Notes: a model not told the origin generated them from the sequence alone. DNA of 64,000 nt from Picosynechococcus sp. PCC 7002 (GCF_963860125.1 NZ_CAWLFA010000001.1:2944048-3008047); one strand, 5' to 3'; positions 18,012-27,938 are shown, counted from the first letter of the stretch. Made by a program: numbers and translations.

Positions 18012-18899
18012 TTAGAATACTTCGCCGCCGTCTAGGAGCTGAGCCATTGGTTGCGGTTGCTGCTGGAGATGCTGCTGGAGGTGACGGGGATGATCAGTAA
18101 TGAAATAATCAATGTTTTGTTCTACAAGGCGATCAATCTGGGCTAATTCTTGGGCCAATTTTTTCGGGTTTTGACTTTTATGGGGCGGTGAAAAGATTGT
18201 CCAAGCGCCGACGGCTAATTGGTGTTGATGGAGTCGCTGAATGGTTTGTTTTTTAAATAGATTAACGTTAAGACTGACTAAGCTGGCATCGAGGATTTTT
18301 TCTAAAATGTGGCTTTCGGTAAATTTGCGAATGAAGAAATTTTTGGTCACCAAAGGCGAGTAGAGAATACCTGTTTCAATGGGGTGATGGGTGAGCTTCA
18401 GCCAGATCAAAGCCCAAATACTAAAGGAGGTAACAAATGCTTCCTGTTGCAGCCCCATTTTTTCGATCAATTGGGCGACGGCAATGCCTGTTTTCCGTTG
18501 CTGGAGGTTGAGGCGGGGGGCTTTCATCTCGATATTGATTAACAATTTGCCCCGCAGTTCGCTCAACACATCTTCAAGGAGAGGAATTTTTTCGGGTTGG
18601 GGATAGGTGTAGATTTGTTTGCCGATTTTGAGGGAATCTTTAATGCGCAGGGTTTGGATCTCTGGCCAGGTCATTTCAGTAATTTTCCCCGTGACCCCCG
18701 TCAGCCGTTTGGTATAGAGGTCATGGAAAACCACCAATTTGCCATCCTTTGTGAGGAAAGTATCGAGTTCAACGCCGTCTAAACCCAAGGCGATCGCCTT
18801 TTGGAAACCCGCCATGGTATTTTCTTGGTGATCGGTCACAACCCCTCGATGACCCAAGATTAGGGGATGTGCGGACGGCTGAAAAAATCTCGATTGCAT
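18012..18899 (-). CDS. Glycerophosphodiester phosphodiesterase
   Basis: A 295-residue GDPD protein. The catalytic core is PLILGHRGVVTDHQENT at residues 12-28 (conserved His-Arg-Gly and Glu-Asn-Thr) and GLDGVELDTFLTKDGKLVVF followed by HDLY (metal-binding Glu-Asp and catalytic His). It hydrolyses glycerophosphodiesters to glycerol-3-phosphate and an alcohol, feeding the pool that GgpS and GlpD use. No signal peptide is visible, so a cytoplasmic enzyme is likely. Confidence 0.88.
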   Translation of the reverse strand: MQSRFFQPSAHPLILGHRGVVTDHQENTMAGFQKAIALGLDGVELDTFLTKDGKLVVFHDLYTKRLTGVTGKITEMTWPEIQTLRIKDSLKIGKQIYTYPQPEKIPLLEDVLSELRGKLLINIEMKAPRLNLQQRKTGIAVAQLIEKMGLQQEAFVTSFSIWALIWLKLTHHPIETGILYSPLVTKNFFIRKFTESHILEKILDASLVSLNVNLFKKQTIQRLHQHQLAVGAWTIFSPPHKSQNPKKLAQELAQIDRLVEQNIDYFITDHPRHLQQHLQQQPQPMAQLLDGGEVF

Positions 18900-18996
18900 C
18901 GCGGAAAAATCCTCTAATCACTTCTCCCACGGTAAAAAGTAACAGCGCGACAGGGCATAATGGGGACAGTAAACTTTACAAACAGTTACAAATTCC

Positions 18997-19851
18997 ATGA
19001 CATCTGCGGCGGTTTCCCTCGATAAAGTCACCAAGGTTTTTAGTAAAGTCCCGGTGGTCAATGAGCTTTCCTTTGCGATTCAAGCTGGGGAAATGTACGG
19101 TTTGTTGGGGCCAAACGGGGCGGGGAAATCCACCACGATTCGGATGTTGATCACCCTCACCGAACCCACAAGCGGCAAAATTTCCATTGCTGGGGAAGAT
19201 GTGATGCAAAATCGCGCCCATGCCAAACGCAATATCGGCGTGGTGTTGCAACAGATGAGTGTGGATGTGGATCTCACTGTTTGGGAAAACTTGGAATTCC
19301 ATGGCCGCCTGCACCATATTCCCAATCCCCGTCGGCAACGGTTAATTCGCCAGTCTTTAGAATATGTGGAACTGAGCGATCGCCGCGATGCTCTGGTGAA
19401 AACCCTATCGGGGGGGATGAAACGCCGCGTCCAGATTGCCCGTGCTCTGTTGCATGAACCCAAAATTCTCTTTCTCGATGAACCCACCGTTGGCCTGGAT
19501 CCCCAAACCCGCCGTCGTCTCTGGGAAATCATTCGTGACCTCAACAAAAATGGCATGACGATTCTCCTCACCACCCACTACATGGAGGAAGCTGCTACCC
19601 TCTGCGATCGCATTGGCATTATGGAAGCGGGCCGCCTGATCGATGAGGGCACCTTCGAGGAACTCCAGGCAAAACATGGCAAAGGTTTAGTCGTCAAACA
19701 AAAAGGCGATCGCTGGGAATACAAATTTTTCCCGACCCTCCAAGAGGCAGAACATTATCTCGACAACTTGCCCGATAAAACCAGCATGATGGTGCGGGAA
19801 TCCAACCTCGAAGATATTTTCGTCGAACTCACCGGGCGGCAGTTGGACTAA
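18997..19851 (+). CDS. ABC-2 type transporter ATP-binding protein
   Basis: A 284-residue ATPase of the DrrA/NodI/CcmA class. Walker A is GLLGPNGAGKSTT, the Q-loop is VVLQQMSVD, the signature LSGGMKRRVQ, Walker B KILFLDEPTVGLDP, and the H-loop LLTTHYMEEA. The C-terminal extension (about 60 residues) with NLEDIFVELTGRQLD is typical for multidrug or polysaccharide export ATPases. No ABC-2 permease gene follows; the next gene is on the other strand, so its partner is elsewhere. Confidence 0.9.
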   Translation: MTSAAVSLDKVTKVFSKVPVVNELSFAIQAGEMYGLLGPNGAGKSTTIRMLITLTEPTSGKISIAGEDVMQNRAHAKRNIGVVLQQMSVDVDLTVWENLEFHGRLHHIPNPRRQRLIRQSLEYVELSDRRDALVKTLSGGMKRRVQIARALLHEPKILFLDEPTVGLDPQTRRRLWEIIRDLNKNGMTILLTTHYMEEAATLCDRIGIMEAGRLIDEGTFEELQAKHGKGLVVKQKGDRWEYKFFPTLQEAEHYLDNLPDKTSMMVRESNLEDIFVELTGRQLD

Positions 19852-19871
19852 GTTTTGGACGAAATCAACGC

Positions 19872-20453
19872 TTACCAAATGGTGCTTAAATCCAGTTGAA
19901 ACTCCGGTAAGACGGTTTCACCATCGAGAAACTCAGGTTGCTCAAGAATTTCTGCGGGTTGACCGCTGCGATACACCTCAACTTGCCGCGTTTGACGATT
20001 AATTAGCCAACCCAACCGCGACCCATTGTCGATAAATTCCTGTAATTTTGCCTGGGTGCGGGCTAGGGAATCCGTCGGTGACAATAGCTCCACAATAAAA
20101 TCCGGACAAAGGGGTAAAAACCTCGTCTTTACTTCCGGTGCGAGGGCTTCCCAGCGCACCAAGGGAATCCAGGCAGCATCGGGCGATCGCATCGCCCCAT
20201 TGGGCAAAATAAACCCGCCGGAAGAATCAAAGGCCATACCTAGCTTTGTACGACGGTTCCAAGCCTGAAGTTGATAGGACAGATCAATATTGCGGTTGCT
20301 AGTTTCGCCTCCAGTGGGGGACATAATCGCTAAATCTCCTTGGGCATTCCGCTCAAAACGGAAATTTTTATTTTGCTGGCAGAGTTGAAAAAATTGTTCG
20401 TCGCTAAAATTACAATTTTCGAGGTTCAACTCTAAAGGAAGGGTCATGTCCAT
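19872..20453 (-). CDS. Uma2-family (DUF820) putative endonuclease
   Basis: A 193-residue protein of the PD-(D/E)XK-like Uma2 family, hugely expanded in cyanobacteria. Conserved features are AIMSPTGGETSNRN, RSPDAAWIP (Asp), PDFIVELLSPTDSL (Glu-x-Leu-Ser) and LGWLINRQTRQVEVYR. Biological role is not established. It follows stpA on the same strand. Confidence 0.85.
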   Translation of the reverse strand: MDMTLPLELNLENCNFSDEQFFQLCQQNKNFRFERNAQGDLAIMSPTGGETSNRNIDLSYQLQAWNRRTKLGMAFDSSGGFILPNGAMRSPDAAWIPLVRWEALAPEVKTRFLPLCPDFIVELLSPTDSLARTQAKLQEFIDNGSRLGWLINRQTRQVEVYRSGQPAEILEQPEFLDGETVLPEFQLDLSTIW

Positions 20454-20524
20454 TGCCTAAACTTCCACCGGTGGGCTACTACTGCCATTATAGTGAGCTT
20501 GTCTAAGGCTTAAATTAACCTCAA

Positions 20525-21775
20525 CTATGTTCCAGATCGGTTTGCGGCGGCCTGCTGAAAAAGGGCGGTGTATTGTTCAAACCCGCCCGGAAAAGCAACG
20601 TTAATTTGTAACGGATCAGCCGGATCAGTAATGCCCTCAATCACTTGGGTTTGACCATTGATTGTCCCCAGTTTTAAGGGAATCCGATTTTTTAATTCTC
20701 CCTGGGAGCTGTCGATATACACGACGAGATTGCCGCTCTTTGCCCATTTACCAATGTCTTGGACGAGCTGCAGGAATAGGCGATCGCTCCCCCCCCGTCG
20801 AACTTGATCGCCTTCGGTGTGACTTGTGACCGTATCGCCGACGCCAACGATTAAAGGCATCAATTGCGGATCGAAATTGTCTTGCACCAGTTGCAATAGT
20901 TCCTCGTGGTTTTGGGGCGCTTGGCGGGCGTTAAAGGTTTCTCCTAGGGGATAGTGGCCCGTGCGTTGGGCATAGTAATAATTCAGCAGCACTAAAACCC
21001 CCGCTTCTTTGACGGCACCACACACCATAAACTGAAAATCTGTGGTGCCAGAATCCTTGGCTGTGGCAAAGCGGACAATTTCTTTCCCCACATTATCTCT
21101 GCCTAAATTGGGCGCATAGTGCACGAAAAAACTATTGTCTAAACCCTGTTGGCCAGCTTTTTCTAGCAAATCATTCATCAGGGTTTCCATGGTGCGCTGG
21201 AGGTCTTGGTAAATCTCAAGGCGATCGCCTAAATATTCGGCCAGGACGTTTAAATTTGCCGTCGGTGAAACGAGATTATCTAAAACAGAAGCATGGATCA
21301 GCTCAGGTTGAAGCTCAGCGGGAAAAATATCAACATATTTAGTAAAAAATTGTCCTAAACTTTGACCAATTAAATCTGGCACTGTGGCAAGGAAATCGAG
21401 TTCTGCTTGGCTAACACCGGGATGGGAAATTTGGCCATTATCTGTCTGCCATTGCACACCCCCTGCTGCTAAACCAGGTAAATAGCTTGTTTCCTCTTTG
21501 GCTTCAACATTGCGAAATGCCCGTTCAACGATGCGATTTACTCCCCTTCTGCCTTCATGTTCACCGTTGGTGAGGACAAAGAAGTGGTCTCTAAACTTGC
21601 GTGTGGCGCGGATATAGTCAGGATCAATTTTGCGGGTTAAGGGGTCTTTGACTAACCCCATGCAAACGCCATCTAGATCTTGAATAATGAGTAAATTTTC
21701 TGTGTTGCTGAGGGTTGAGAGAAAGGCTTCATGATCAAGGGAATAATGTTGGTCATGGAGCAGTAAAGCAGTCAT
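20525..21775 (-). CDS. stpA: Glucosylglycerol-3-phosphate phosphatase
   Basis: A 416-residue protein with an HAD-like nucleophile motif LIIQDLDGVCMGLVKDP near residue 29 and the family-specific region FVLTNGEHEGRRGVNRIVER. It matches StpA/GgpP, which removes phosphate from glucosylglycerol phosphate, the second step of glucosylglycerol synthesis after GgpS. It is the last gene of a minus-strand run gghA1-glpK-stpA, 91 bases after the glpK end, so synthesis phosphatase and breakdown hydrolase are probably on one transcript. Confidence 0.9.
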   Translation of the reverse strand: MTALLLHDQHYSLDHEAFLSTLSNTENLLIIQDLDGVCMGLVKDPLTRKIDPDYIRATRKFRDHFFVLTNGEHEGRRGVNRIVERAFRNVEAKEETSYLPGLAAGGVQWQTDNGQISHPGVSQAELDFLATVPDLIGQSLGQFFTKYVDIFPAELQPELIHASVLDNLVSPTANLNVLAEYLGDRLEIYQDLQRTMETLMNDLLEKAGQQGLDNSFFVHYAPNLGRDNVGKEIVRFATAKDSGTTDFQFMVCGAVKEAGVLVLLNYYYAQRTGHYPLGETFNARQAPQNHEELLQLVQDNFDPQLMPLIVGVGDTVTSHTEGDQVRRGGSDRLFLQLVQDIGKWAKSGNLVVYIDSSQGELKNRIPLKLGTINGQTQVIEGITDPADPLQINVAFPGGFEQYTALFQQAAANRSGT

Positions 21776-21866
21776 AAAGTCTTTTTTAAATTCAATGGGT
21801 TTACGTTAGAGGGAGTTGAAACAGGAAGAATTCTCCCCTGGGGGAGATGCTGTAGGCAAGAGGGGG

Positions 21867-23388
21867 TTAGGCCCAGTTTTTCGCTCGTTCAACGGCTTTT
21901 TGCCAGACTTTGAAATGGGCTTGGGCTTGGGAGGCGTTGGCACTGGGCTTAAAGACGTAATCAATTTTGCGGTTTTGCACCAGGGTTTGGTAATCATCCC
22001 AAAAACCGACAGCTAATCCAGCGGCAAAGGCTGCCCCCTGGGCCGTGGCATCGAGGACAGCGGGACGTTCCACGGGAATACCCAACACGTCAGCTTGGAA
22101 TTGCATCAGAAAGTCGTTATTGCACGCGCCGCCATCGACTTTTAATTCTTGGATCGGCGTACCGGAATCTTGGTTAATCGCTTCGACTACTTCTTTGGCT
22201 TGGTAGGCGATCGCCTCTAGGACAGCCCGTACCATGTGTTCTTTTTTGACGCCTCTCGTTAAACCCAGAAATGCGCCCCTGGCACTCATATCCCAGTGGG
22301 GCGCTCCCAGACCACTTAAAGCCGGAACAAAATAAGCGCCGCCATTATCATTCACCCCTTGGGCAAGATCATTCGTTTCCGCCGCCGTTTCGATAATTTG
22401 TAGGCCATCGCGCAACCATTGGATACAAGCCCCAGCGGTGAACATACTCCCTTCGAGGGCATAGCCAATATCGAGATTTGTGCCATCGTGATGGGCTTGT
22501 ATCCAATGGTTGCGCGATGGTCGTTAGGAGCTTATGTTTGGAGCGTTTAATCTCGTCGCCCGTGTGCGCCACCAAAAACGCCCCTGTGCCATAGGTGCAT
22601 TTTAATAAGCCGGGGCGATCGCAACCATGGGCATAGAGGGCCGCCTGTTGATCCCCAAAGATGGCGGTGATCGGAATTGCCGCCCCCAATAAACTTGGAT
22701 CGGTTTTGCCAAATTCCCCTAGGCTCGACTGCACCGTTGGCATCATCTGGCGGGGAATATCGAATAAATCCAACAAATCCGGATCCCAATCTTTTTGGTT
22801 GAGATTGAGCAACATTGTCCGGCTGGCATTACTGTGATCTGTGGCGTGGACTTTGCCTCCCGTGAGGTTCCACAAGGCCCAGGTGTCAATGGTTCCAGCG
22901 AGGACATTATTGGGGTTAATGGCACTATTTTCCTTAGCCCAGCTTAATAACCAATTCAGTTTCGTCGCCGAAAAATAAGCATCCAACACCAAGCCCGTTT
23001 TATCGTAAATTTCTGCCGCTTTGCCTGCCGCACTGAGGGTTTGACAGAGGGGAGCCGTCCGCCGATCCTGCCAGACAATTGCTTTATGAAGTGGTTTGCC
23101 AGTGGTTTTATCCCAGAGGACACAGGTTTCCCGCTGCACCGTCAGGCCGATCGCCGCGATATCCTGGGTTTCAATGCTGCTATTGTTGACGACCTGTTGC
23201 ATGACGGCTTTGGTGTCGTTCCAAATTTCCGTCGCATCATGTTCGACCCAGCCCGGCTGGGGATAATATTGGGTTAATTCTTTATAGGCTTGGGCAACAA
23301 TATCGCCTTTGTGGTTAAACAAAAGGGCACGATTACCAGTGGTACCGAGGTCTAACGCAAGAATGTATTTTTGATGGGCCATGGTCAT
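21867..23388 (-). pseudogene. glpK: Glycerol kinase, broken by a +7 frameshift
   Basis: The N-terminal 280 residues (from ATG 23388) are a normal FGGY glycerol kinase: LALDLGTTGNRALLF, IGLTVQRETCVLWD, WQDRRTAPLC, FGDQQAALYAHGC and KCTYGTGAFL. After LLTTIA the frame goes wrong and ends at 22369. From 22445 another frame continues correctly: MFTAGACIQWLRDGLQII, GLGAPHWDMSARG and KVDGGACNNDFLMQFQAD, to a normal end at 21867. The two frames join if seven bases are removed just after LLTTIA, giving a run through WIQAHHDGTNLDIGYALEGS. The lesion lies in a 28-bp perfect inverted repeat whose other arm is the ACIQWLRDG coding stretch. The product would lack the C-terminal domain. The enzyme phosphorylates glycerol to glycerol-3-phosphate. 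Confidence 0.9.
22405..22520. repeat. 28-bp perfect inverted repeat inside glpK
   Basis: Bases 22405-22432 and 22493-22520 are exact reverse complements (28 of 28), separated by 60 bases. One arm codes for the conserved ACIQWLRDG stretch of glycerol kinase; the other arm contains the seven surplus bases that break the frame. The next bases on either side do not pair, so the repeat length is exact. Confidence 0.95.
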
Positions 23389-23459
23389 TATTAAATAAAG
23401 TTTTTTAAATGGGTTAAATTAGGTCAAAAAAGTGTGTTTTTAGGCTCAAAAGACATCAT

Positions 23460-25808
23460 TTAGGGAGGAATTTCAGATAACAGAAAACCTTCGCCATTGT
23501 GCAAGTGAATTTGGGCTAAGTCATAGATGGTGTTGATCTTCAAAGTCGGTGTGGCGATCGCCAACTGCCAACGATCCAAATCCAGGGCGAGCCATTTGCC
23601 AATCTCAACGGTCTTCGGAGCCCCGGCCATGTGCGCCACTAACACAAGCCGCTGCTGGGTGTCGGGATTGGTGCGCCTGCCGTAGAAAATGGTGCGTTGG
23701 TGATCCGACCAATGGTGCAGGCGATCGCCCCTTGCAGGATCGAGATGATTTCGCAGCCAAGGCTGGGCCTGGCGATATTGCCGCAAGCGTAAATTAAAGC
23801 TCGCCCGCTCATCCGGTACCGATCCACAATAATGGGAGACCCGACAAGCCTCGTGGCCATCCTCCATAAAGGCGATCGCTATTTCCTTCAGGTTGGCAAT
23901 GGTAATCGGCTTTAAAAAATCAAATTGTGGTTCTAATTCGGTTTGCAGAAAAATCGCCAGCTTTGGTAGATCATAGCCAATCGCTTCAATGGCCTGTTCC
24001 ACTGCCTTAAAGAACTGCCGCATTAACGAGAGATCATAAAAGCCCATGGTTTTAAACCGCCGAAACGCCCAGGATTGTCGGTAAATTTCCGGCGTAATTT
24101 GCCAATAGAGAAAGCCAATTTCGTCCGCCATAATTTTGACGGCATATTGGTCATCTGTATTCCGAAAAAAGCCCCAGGGAGTGTGCATTAATGCATTTAA
24201 AAAATCCATCGGAATTCCTGGGCTAAAGCCATGGATCCACAGTTGGGTTGCTGGATTATCGTAGGCATTTTGTAAAATTTCCGGCAAAGAATCCCCTAAA
24301 TATTCATTAATCCGAATTGCGGCGGTGTTGATGTGGTTGCCCTTGCGTACCGTGTCATGGTTGGCGCAACCGGTCACCCAGCGATCGCCATGGGCCATAA
24401 TTTTGCACACATCCCGCCATTCCCGTTGCCAAAATCCCTGTAACGTGGGCGTATTATGCTCGAAGATCAACGGACTCCACTGAAAACAATCGGGCTTTAG
24501 GTAAATTAAATCCAAATGGGTAGCCATATCTTCCCAACCGACATTGGGCCAGGGGCGGCCATCTTCATAAATGGTGTACAACTCGCGAGTCGCTGTACCA
24601 ACGGTTTGGGGTACCGCAGCCATCTTCAGCAGGAAATCATTGTCATAGTCTAGTTGGCCGGAAATGGCGTCGGACACCTGAAAATCTTGACCCCCATCCA
24701 CCCGAATCCCATCGGCCCCTAGATTAATTTTTCGCCGTTGCAACTCCAGGAGAACAGCCCGCACCATCGGATTTTGCTGGTTTGTATCATGGCCATACAT
24801 ATTTGCGCCCCGGAAAAATCGCGCATTGATTAATCCCAGGGCTTGGTGATGGATATGCCCATAAACCAGGTCAAAAATAATCTGGATCGGGCGGGCAAAG
24901 GCAGTGTGGAGCGTGGCAATAAAATCCACAACTTCGGTGGGTCTGAGGGTACTGAGGAGGGCGGGACTGGTGGCCGCGGCCCCTAAAATCAGATCGTCAT
25001 AGCCCCAATTTTGGGTGTCTGGTTTTTTCAGGTGGACTTGCACTTCTTGGTTGGTGATCGCCCGAATTTGCCAAAAAGCATGAATCATTTCATTTTCGGC
25101 GGGGCGAAATTCCACCGTGGGTTCAATGGGTAACAGTTCAATCGCATCAAAGCCCACATAGTTTTTTTCAGCGGCGGTGAGGGGTTGGCTATTGGCCAAT
25201 TTGCGGGCGAGGTCACGGTAAATGCGGCTGAGTCCGGCTAGGGTGCCCGTGGGGGAAGCGGTACCCACATGAATCTGCAAAATATTGCGGGGCGGTGTGA
25301 CCCAAGTTTCCTGGTGAAAATAGTCGCGGTCGGCCCTGTCGCGCTCCAGTTGCGCCATGTCGTACAGCTCGGCTGGCGCAAACACACCGTAGGGCAGAGA
25401 GTGGGCAAAGACATCGCGGATAATCTGTTCACCACTGCGCAACCAGTAAAACGATCCCGCTTGGGTACGGGTGCCAGCTTTGAGACCCGCCACAACGGCC
25501 CAGGCAAATTCCCCCTGGCGCGGCAGTTCTAGCACCTCCCGACGGAACGGAATGACTTGATCAGCAAGGCGAAAATCGATTGCCTCCATGGGCGTAAAAA
25601 TTTCGAGGTAAACGGGGCGATCGCCCACCTCCGGAATCCAGAATCCTATTTGGGTTAGGCCATCACTGCCATAGGTTGCGCCCAATTTCTGACTCAGTTG
25701 TTGCCCCCGCTGAAATGGGTCTGGGGTGCCCGTGGCGATCGCCTTAGCCCAGGTCAGTAAAGCTTGGGTGGGGGCTTCGACAAGTTGAATGGGGGGTGAA
25801 ATATTCAC
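23460..25808 (-). CDS. gghA: Glucosylglycerol hydrolase, paralogue 1
   Basis: A 782-residue protein of the cyanobacterial GghA family (Synechocystis slr1670 type), which splits glucosylglycerol to glucose and glycerol. Motifs resemble the alpha-amylase clan: LGADGIRVDGGQDF (putative nucleophile Asp), YTIYEDGRPWPNVGWE (putative acid Glu) and GCANHDTVRKGN (conserved His-Asp). No signal peptide is seen, so it acts in the cytoplasm, probably when external salt falls. It leads the operon gghA1-glpK-stpA. An inverted repeat lies upstream at 25885-25915. A second copy lies at 32814-35363. Confidence 0.85.
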   Translation of the reverse strand: MNISPPIQLVEAPTQALLTWAKAIATGTPDPFQRGQQLSQKLGATYGSDGLTQIGFWIPEVGDRPVYLEIFTPMEAIDFRLADQVIPFRREVLELPRQGEFAWAVVAGLKAGTRTQAGSFYWLRSGEQIIRDVFAHSLPYGVFAPAELYDMAQLERDRADRDYFHQETWVTPPRNILQIHVGTASPTGTLAGLSRIYRDLARKLANSQPLTAAEKNYVGFDAIELLPIEPTVEFRPAENEMIHAFWQIRAITNQEVQVHLKKPDTQNWGYDDLILGAAATSPALLSTLRPTEVVDFIATLHTAFARPIQIIFDLVYGHIHHQALGLINARFFRGANMYGHDTNQQNPMVRAVLLELQRRKINLGADGIRVDGGQDFQVSDAISGQLDYDNDFLLKMAAVPQTVGTATRELYTIYEDGRPWPNVGWEDMATHLDLIYLKPDCFQWSPLIFEHNTPTLQGFWQREWRDVCKIMAHGDRWVTGCANHDTVRKGNHINTAAIRINEYLGDSLPEILQNAYDNPATQLWIHGFSPGIPMDFLNALMHTPWGFFRNTDDQYAVKIMADEIGFLYWQITPEIYRQSWAFRRFKTMGFYDLSLMRQFFKAVEQAIEAIGYDLPKLAIFLQTELEPQFDFLKPITIANLKEIAIAFMEDGHEACRVSHYCGSVPDERASFNLRLRQYRQAQPWLRNHLDPARGDRLHHWSDHQRTIFYGRRTNPDTQQRLVLVAHMAGAPKTVEIGKWLALDLDRWQLAIATPTLKINTIYDLAQIHLHNGEGFLLSEIPP

Positions 25809-25884
25809 GCGAACCTTAGGGCAAAACTGTAATTGACAATTTACCCGTGCTTGCTACAGTCGCCATTTTACTATGTTGATCTTA

Positions 25885-25915
25885 GTGACAAAAAATTCCA
25901 AAGCTAGTTTGTCAC
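25885..25915. promoter_or_regulatory. Inverted repeat upstream of the gghA1 operon
   Basis: GTGACAAA at 25885-25892 is the exact reverse complement of TTTGTCAC at 25908-25915, with a 15-base AT-rich spacer. It lies 77 to 107 bases before the gghA1 start in a non-coding stretch, with no T-run, so an operator is more likely than a terminator. The binding protein is unknown. Confidence 0.35.
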
Positions 25916-25987
25916 AATAAAGTTGATCGATGCAGTGTTCCCAATTATGGGATAGAAAATTTTTTTGACTGTGGCGATCGCCTTGGA

Positions 25988-26233
25988 TTATCTGCCAAAG
26001 ATGATCGGAATAATAATCGCCAATGTTGCCGCCACAATCAGGCTAAAAGCAAGGTTAACGACTTGGGTAGAGGCTTTTTGGTATGTATCGACGCGGTCAT
26101 TAATAATCCGCACATCACCATCTAACTTGCCGACCTTATCGCCAAGGGAACTGATTTCAGAACCCAATTTTTCCAAAGTAGCTTCAATTCGGTCTAGTTT
26201 TTCACTGGTTCCACTTTCAGGCATGGGCATCAT
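25988..26233 (-). CDS. Small coiled-coil protein with C-terminal membrane anchor
   Basis: An 81-residue protein. Residues 9-52 form a heptad-like helix (KLDRIEATLEKLGSEISSLG, then DKVGKLDGDVRIINDRVD), and residues 58-79 are a membrane segment ending IIIPIIFGR. The coiled-coil plus tail-anchor layout is common in small cyanobacterial proteins of unknown role. The start may be either of the first two Met codons. Confidence 0.65.
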   Translation of the reverse strand: MMPMPESGTSEKLDRIEATLEKLGSEISSLGDKVGKLDGDVRIINDRVDTYQKASTQVVNLAFSLIVAATLAIIIPIIFGR

Positions 26234-26344
26234 TGCTTAGGATAATCTCATTTTACACTGCTCAGTAAAGTGGCTAAAACACCATCAAGGGCATCGGCTC
26301 TGGGCAAATAGTGTTAGTTTTTAGACTGTTGCGTGAACTTGTTA

Positions 26345-27778
26345 ATGTCCAATCCGTCTTCTAATCCGCCCCATCAGGCCCTCGCTCCCCTCAAACTGAG
26401 TACCCAATTGGCCTATGGCGCAGGCACTGTTGGTGTTTCTATGACTGGGAATATCCTGGTCTTTTTTGTCTTATTTTTTTTTACGGATGTGGCGGGTTTA
26501 CCACCGGATAAAAGTGCCTTAATTCTGATGGTGGGCAAGGTAATGGATGCCATTAGTGATCCTGTTGTGGGCTGGTTGAGCGATCACACCACTTCTCGCT
26601 GGGGCCGGCGTTTTCCCTGGATGATCTTTGGGGTGGTTCCGTTTGCGTTGTGCTTTGTGGCTATGTGGGGAATTCCCACAACAAATACCCAGTGGTTGTT
26701 GATCTATTACATTACCTTGGCGCTGATTTTCAATACGGCCTACACAGTCATTTTTTTACCCTACGTCGCCCTCACCCCAGAGTTGACGTCTGATTATAAT
26801 GAGCGCACTCAACTCAATAGTTTTCGGTTTACCTTTGCCATTGGAAGCAGTATTTTGGCGCTGGCCCTGGCCCAGGGAGTGTTTCGGGTGGTGCCGGTGG
26901 TATCCCAGCGTTATCTTGTGTTGGCGGTAATCACAGCGGCGATCGCCCTTGGCAGTATGTATTGGTGTGTGCGTGGTACATGGCAGCGGGTGCAGTTCAT
27001 GGAGCAGTATCGCCAACAGCACCAACAGCGCCACCAACCCCGTTTATCCTTGGTGCAGCAACTACAGATTGTTTTTAATAATCGCCCGTTTCTGCTGGTG
27101 ATGGGCATTTATCTCTGTTCCTGGCTGGGGGCGCAACTTACGGCGGTGGTGATGCAATACTTTGTGGTGAGTTGGCTGGGGCTTTCGGATTTTGTCTTTA
27201 CCCAGTTTGCCCTAGTGGTGCAGGGAACAGCCCTACTGATGTTATTTGTCTGGAGTCGCCTCAGTCGCCGTTGGGGTAAACGCACCGTTTATGCTCTAGG
27301 CATGGGGTTCTGGATTGTCGCCCAGGCAGGTTTATTTTTCCTGCAACCGGGTCAAGAAAAATGGCTGTTTTTGTTGGGATTTATGGCGGGCCTGGGGGTT
27401 TCAACGGCCTATTTGATTCCCTGGTCGATGTTGCCGGATGTGATCGAACTCGATGAACTGCGCACCGGGCAGCGACGGGAAGGGGTTTTCTATGCATTTA
27501 TGGTGATGCTCCAAAAGCTCGGCATTGCCTTTGGGATTTACATTGTCGGCAAGGCCCTCGATTGGGCGGGTTACATTGAGCGGGTTCCGGGGAGTCCCCC
27601 GGCGGTACAGCCTGATTCTGCCCTCTGGGTGATTCGGTTGGTAATTGGCCCTTTGGGGACGGTGTTGCTAATTGGGGGATTGATCCTGGCTTATTTTTAT
27701 CCGATTACCCAAGGGTTTCACGCTGAGATCCGCCGCAAACTCCAAGCGGGCGATCGCCTATCCAGTCCAGCCAAATAA
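26345..27778 (+). CDS. GPH-family (MelB-like) sugar symporter
   Basis: A 477-residue MFS protein of the glycoside-pentoside-hexuronide:cation class, with about 12 membrane segments. The family motif between helices 2 and 3 is clear: AISDPVVGWLSDHTTSRWGR followed by RFPW. A second class motif, WSMLPDVIELDELRTGQRRE, lies between helices 10 and 11. Such proteins import glycosides with Na+ or H+. Its place beside gghA1 suggests a glucoside such as glucosylglycerol or a breakdown product, but this is only inference. The start is ATG 26345; a GTG at 26333 is possible. Confidence 0.82.
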   Translation: MSNPSSNPPHQALAPLKLSTQLAYGAGTVGVSMTGNILVFFVLFFFTDVAGLPPDKSALILMVGKVMDAISDPVVGWLSDHTTSRWGRRFPWMIFGVVPFALCFVAMWGIPTTNTQWLLIYYITLALIFNTAYTVIFLPYVALTPELTSDYNERTQLNSFRFTFAIGSSILALALAQGVFRVVPVVSQRYLVLAVITAAIALGSMYWCVRGTWQRVQFMEQYRQQHQQRHQPRLSLVQQLQIVFNNRPFLLVMGIYLCSWLGAQLTAVVMQYFVVSWLGLSDFVFTQFALVVQGTALLMLFVWSRLSRRWGKRTVYALGMGFWIVAQAGLFFLQPGQEKWLFLLGFMAGLGVSTAYLIPWSMLPDVIELDELRTGQRREGVFYAFMVMLQKLGIAFGIYIVGKALDWAGYIERVPGSPPAVQPDSALWVIRLVIGPLGTVLLIGGLILAYFYPITQGFHAEIRRKLQAGDRLSSPAK

Positions 27779-27938
27779 AACAGGATTGATCCTGTAAATA
27801 AATACTTAATTTTTTGTTCTCTAGATTGGTTGGGATAGCTTAGTTTTTTATCGCAAGATTGCAAGATGTAAGGCTTTTATAGCGGGCTAAACGTTCTTCG
27901 CTATGGTGAAAAAAATTGTGGCGGCATAGAACAAGTTT

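Noticed and set aside
22369..23388. Two separate glycerol-kinase-like genes
   Set aside because: The two frames are complementary halves of one kinase and join after removing seven bases, so this is a single broken gene.
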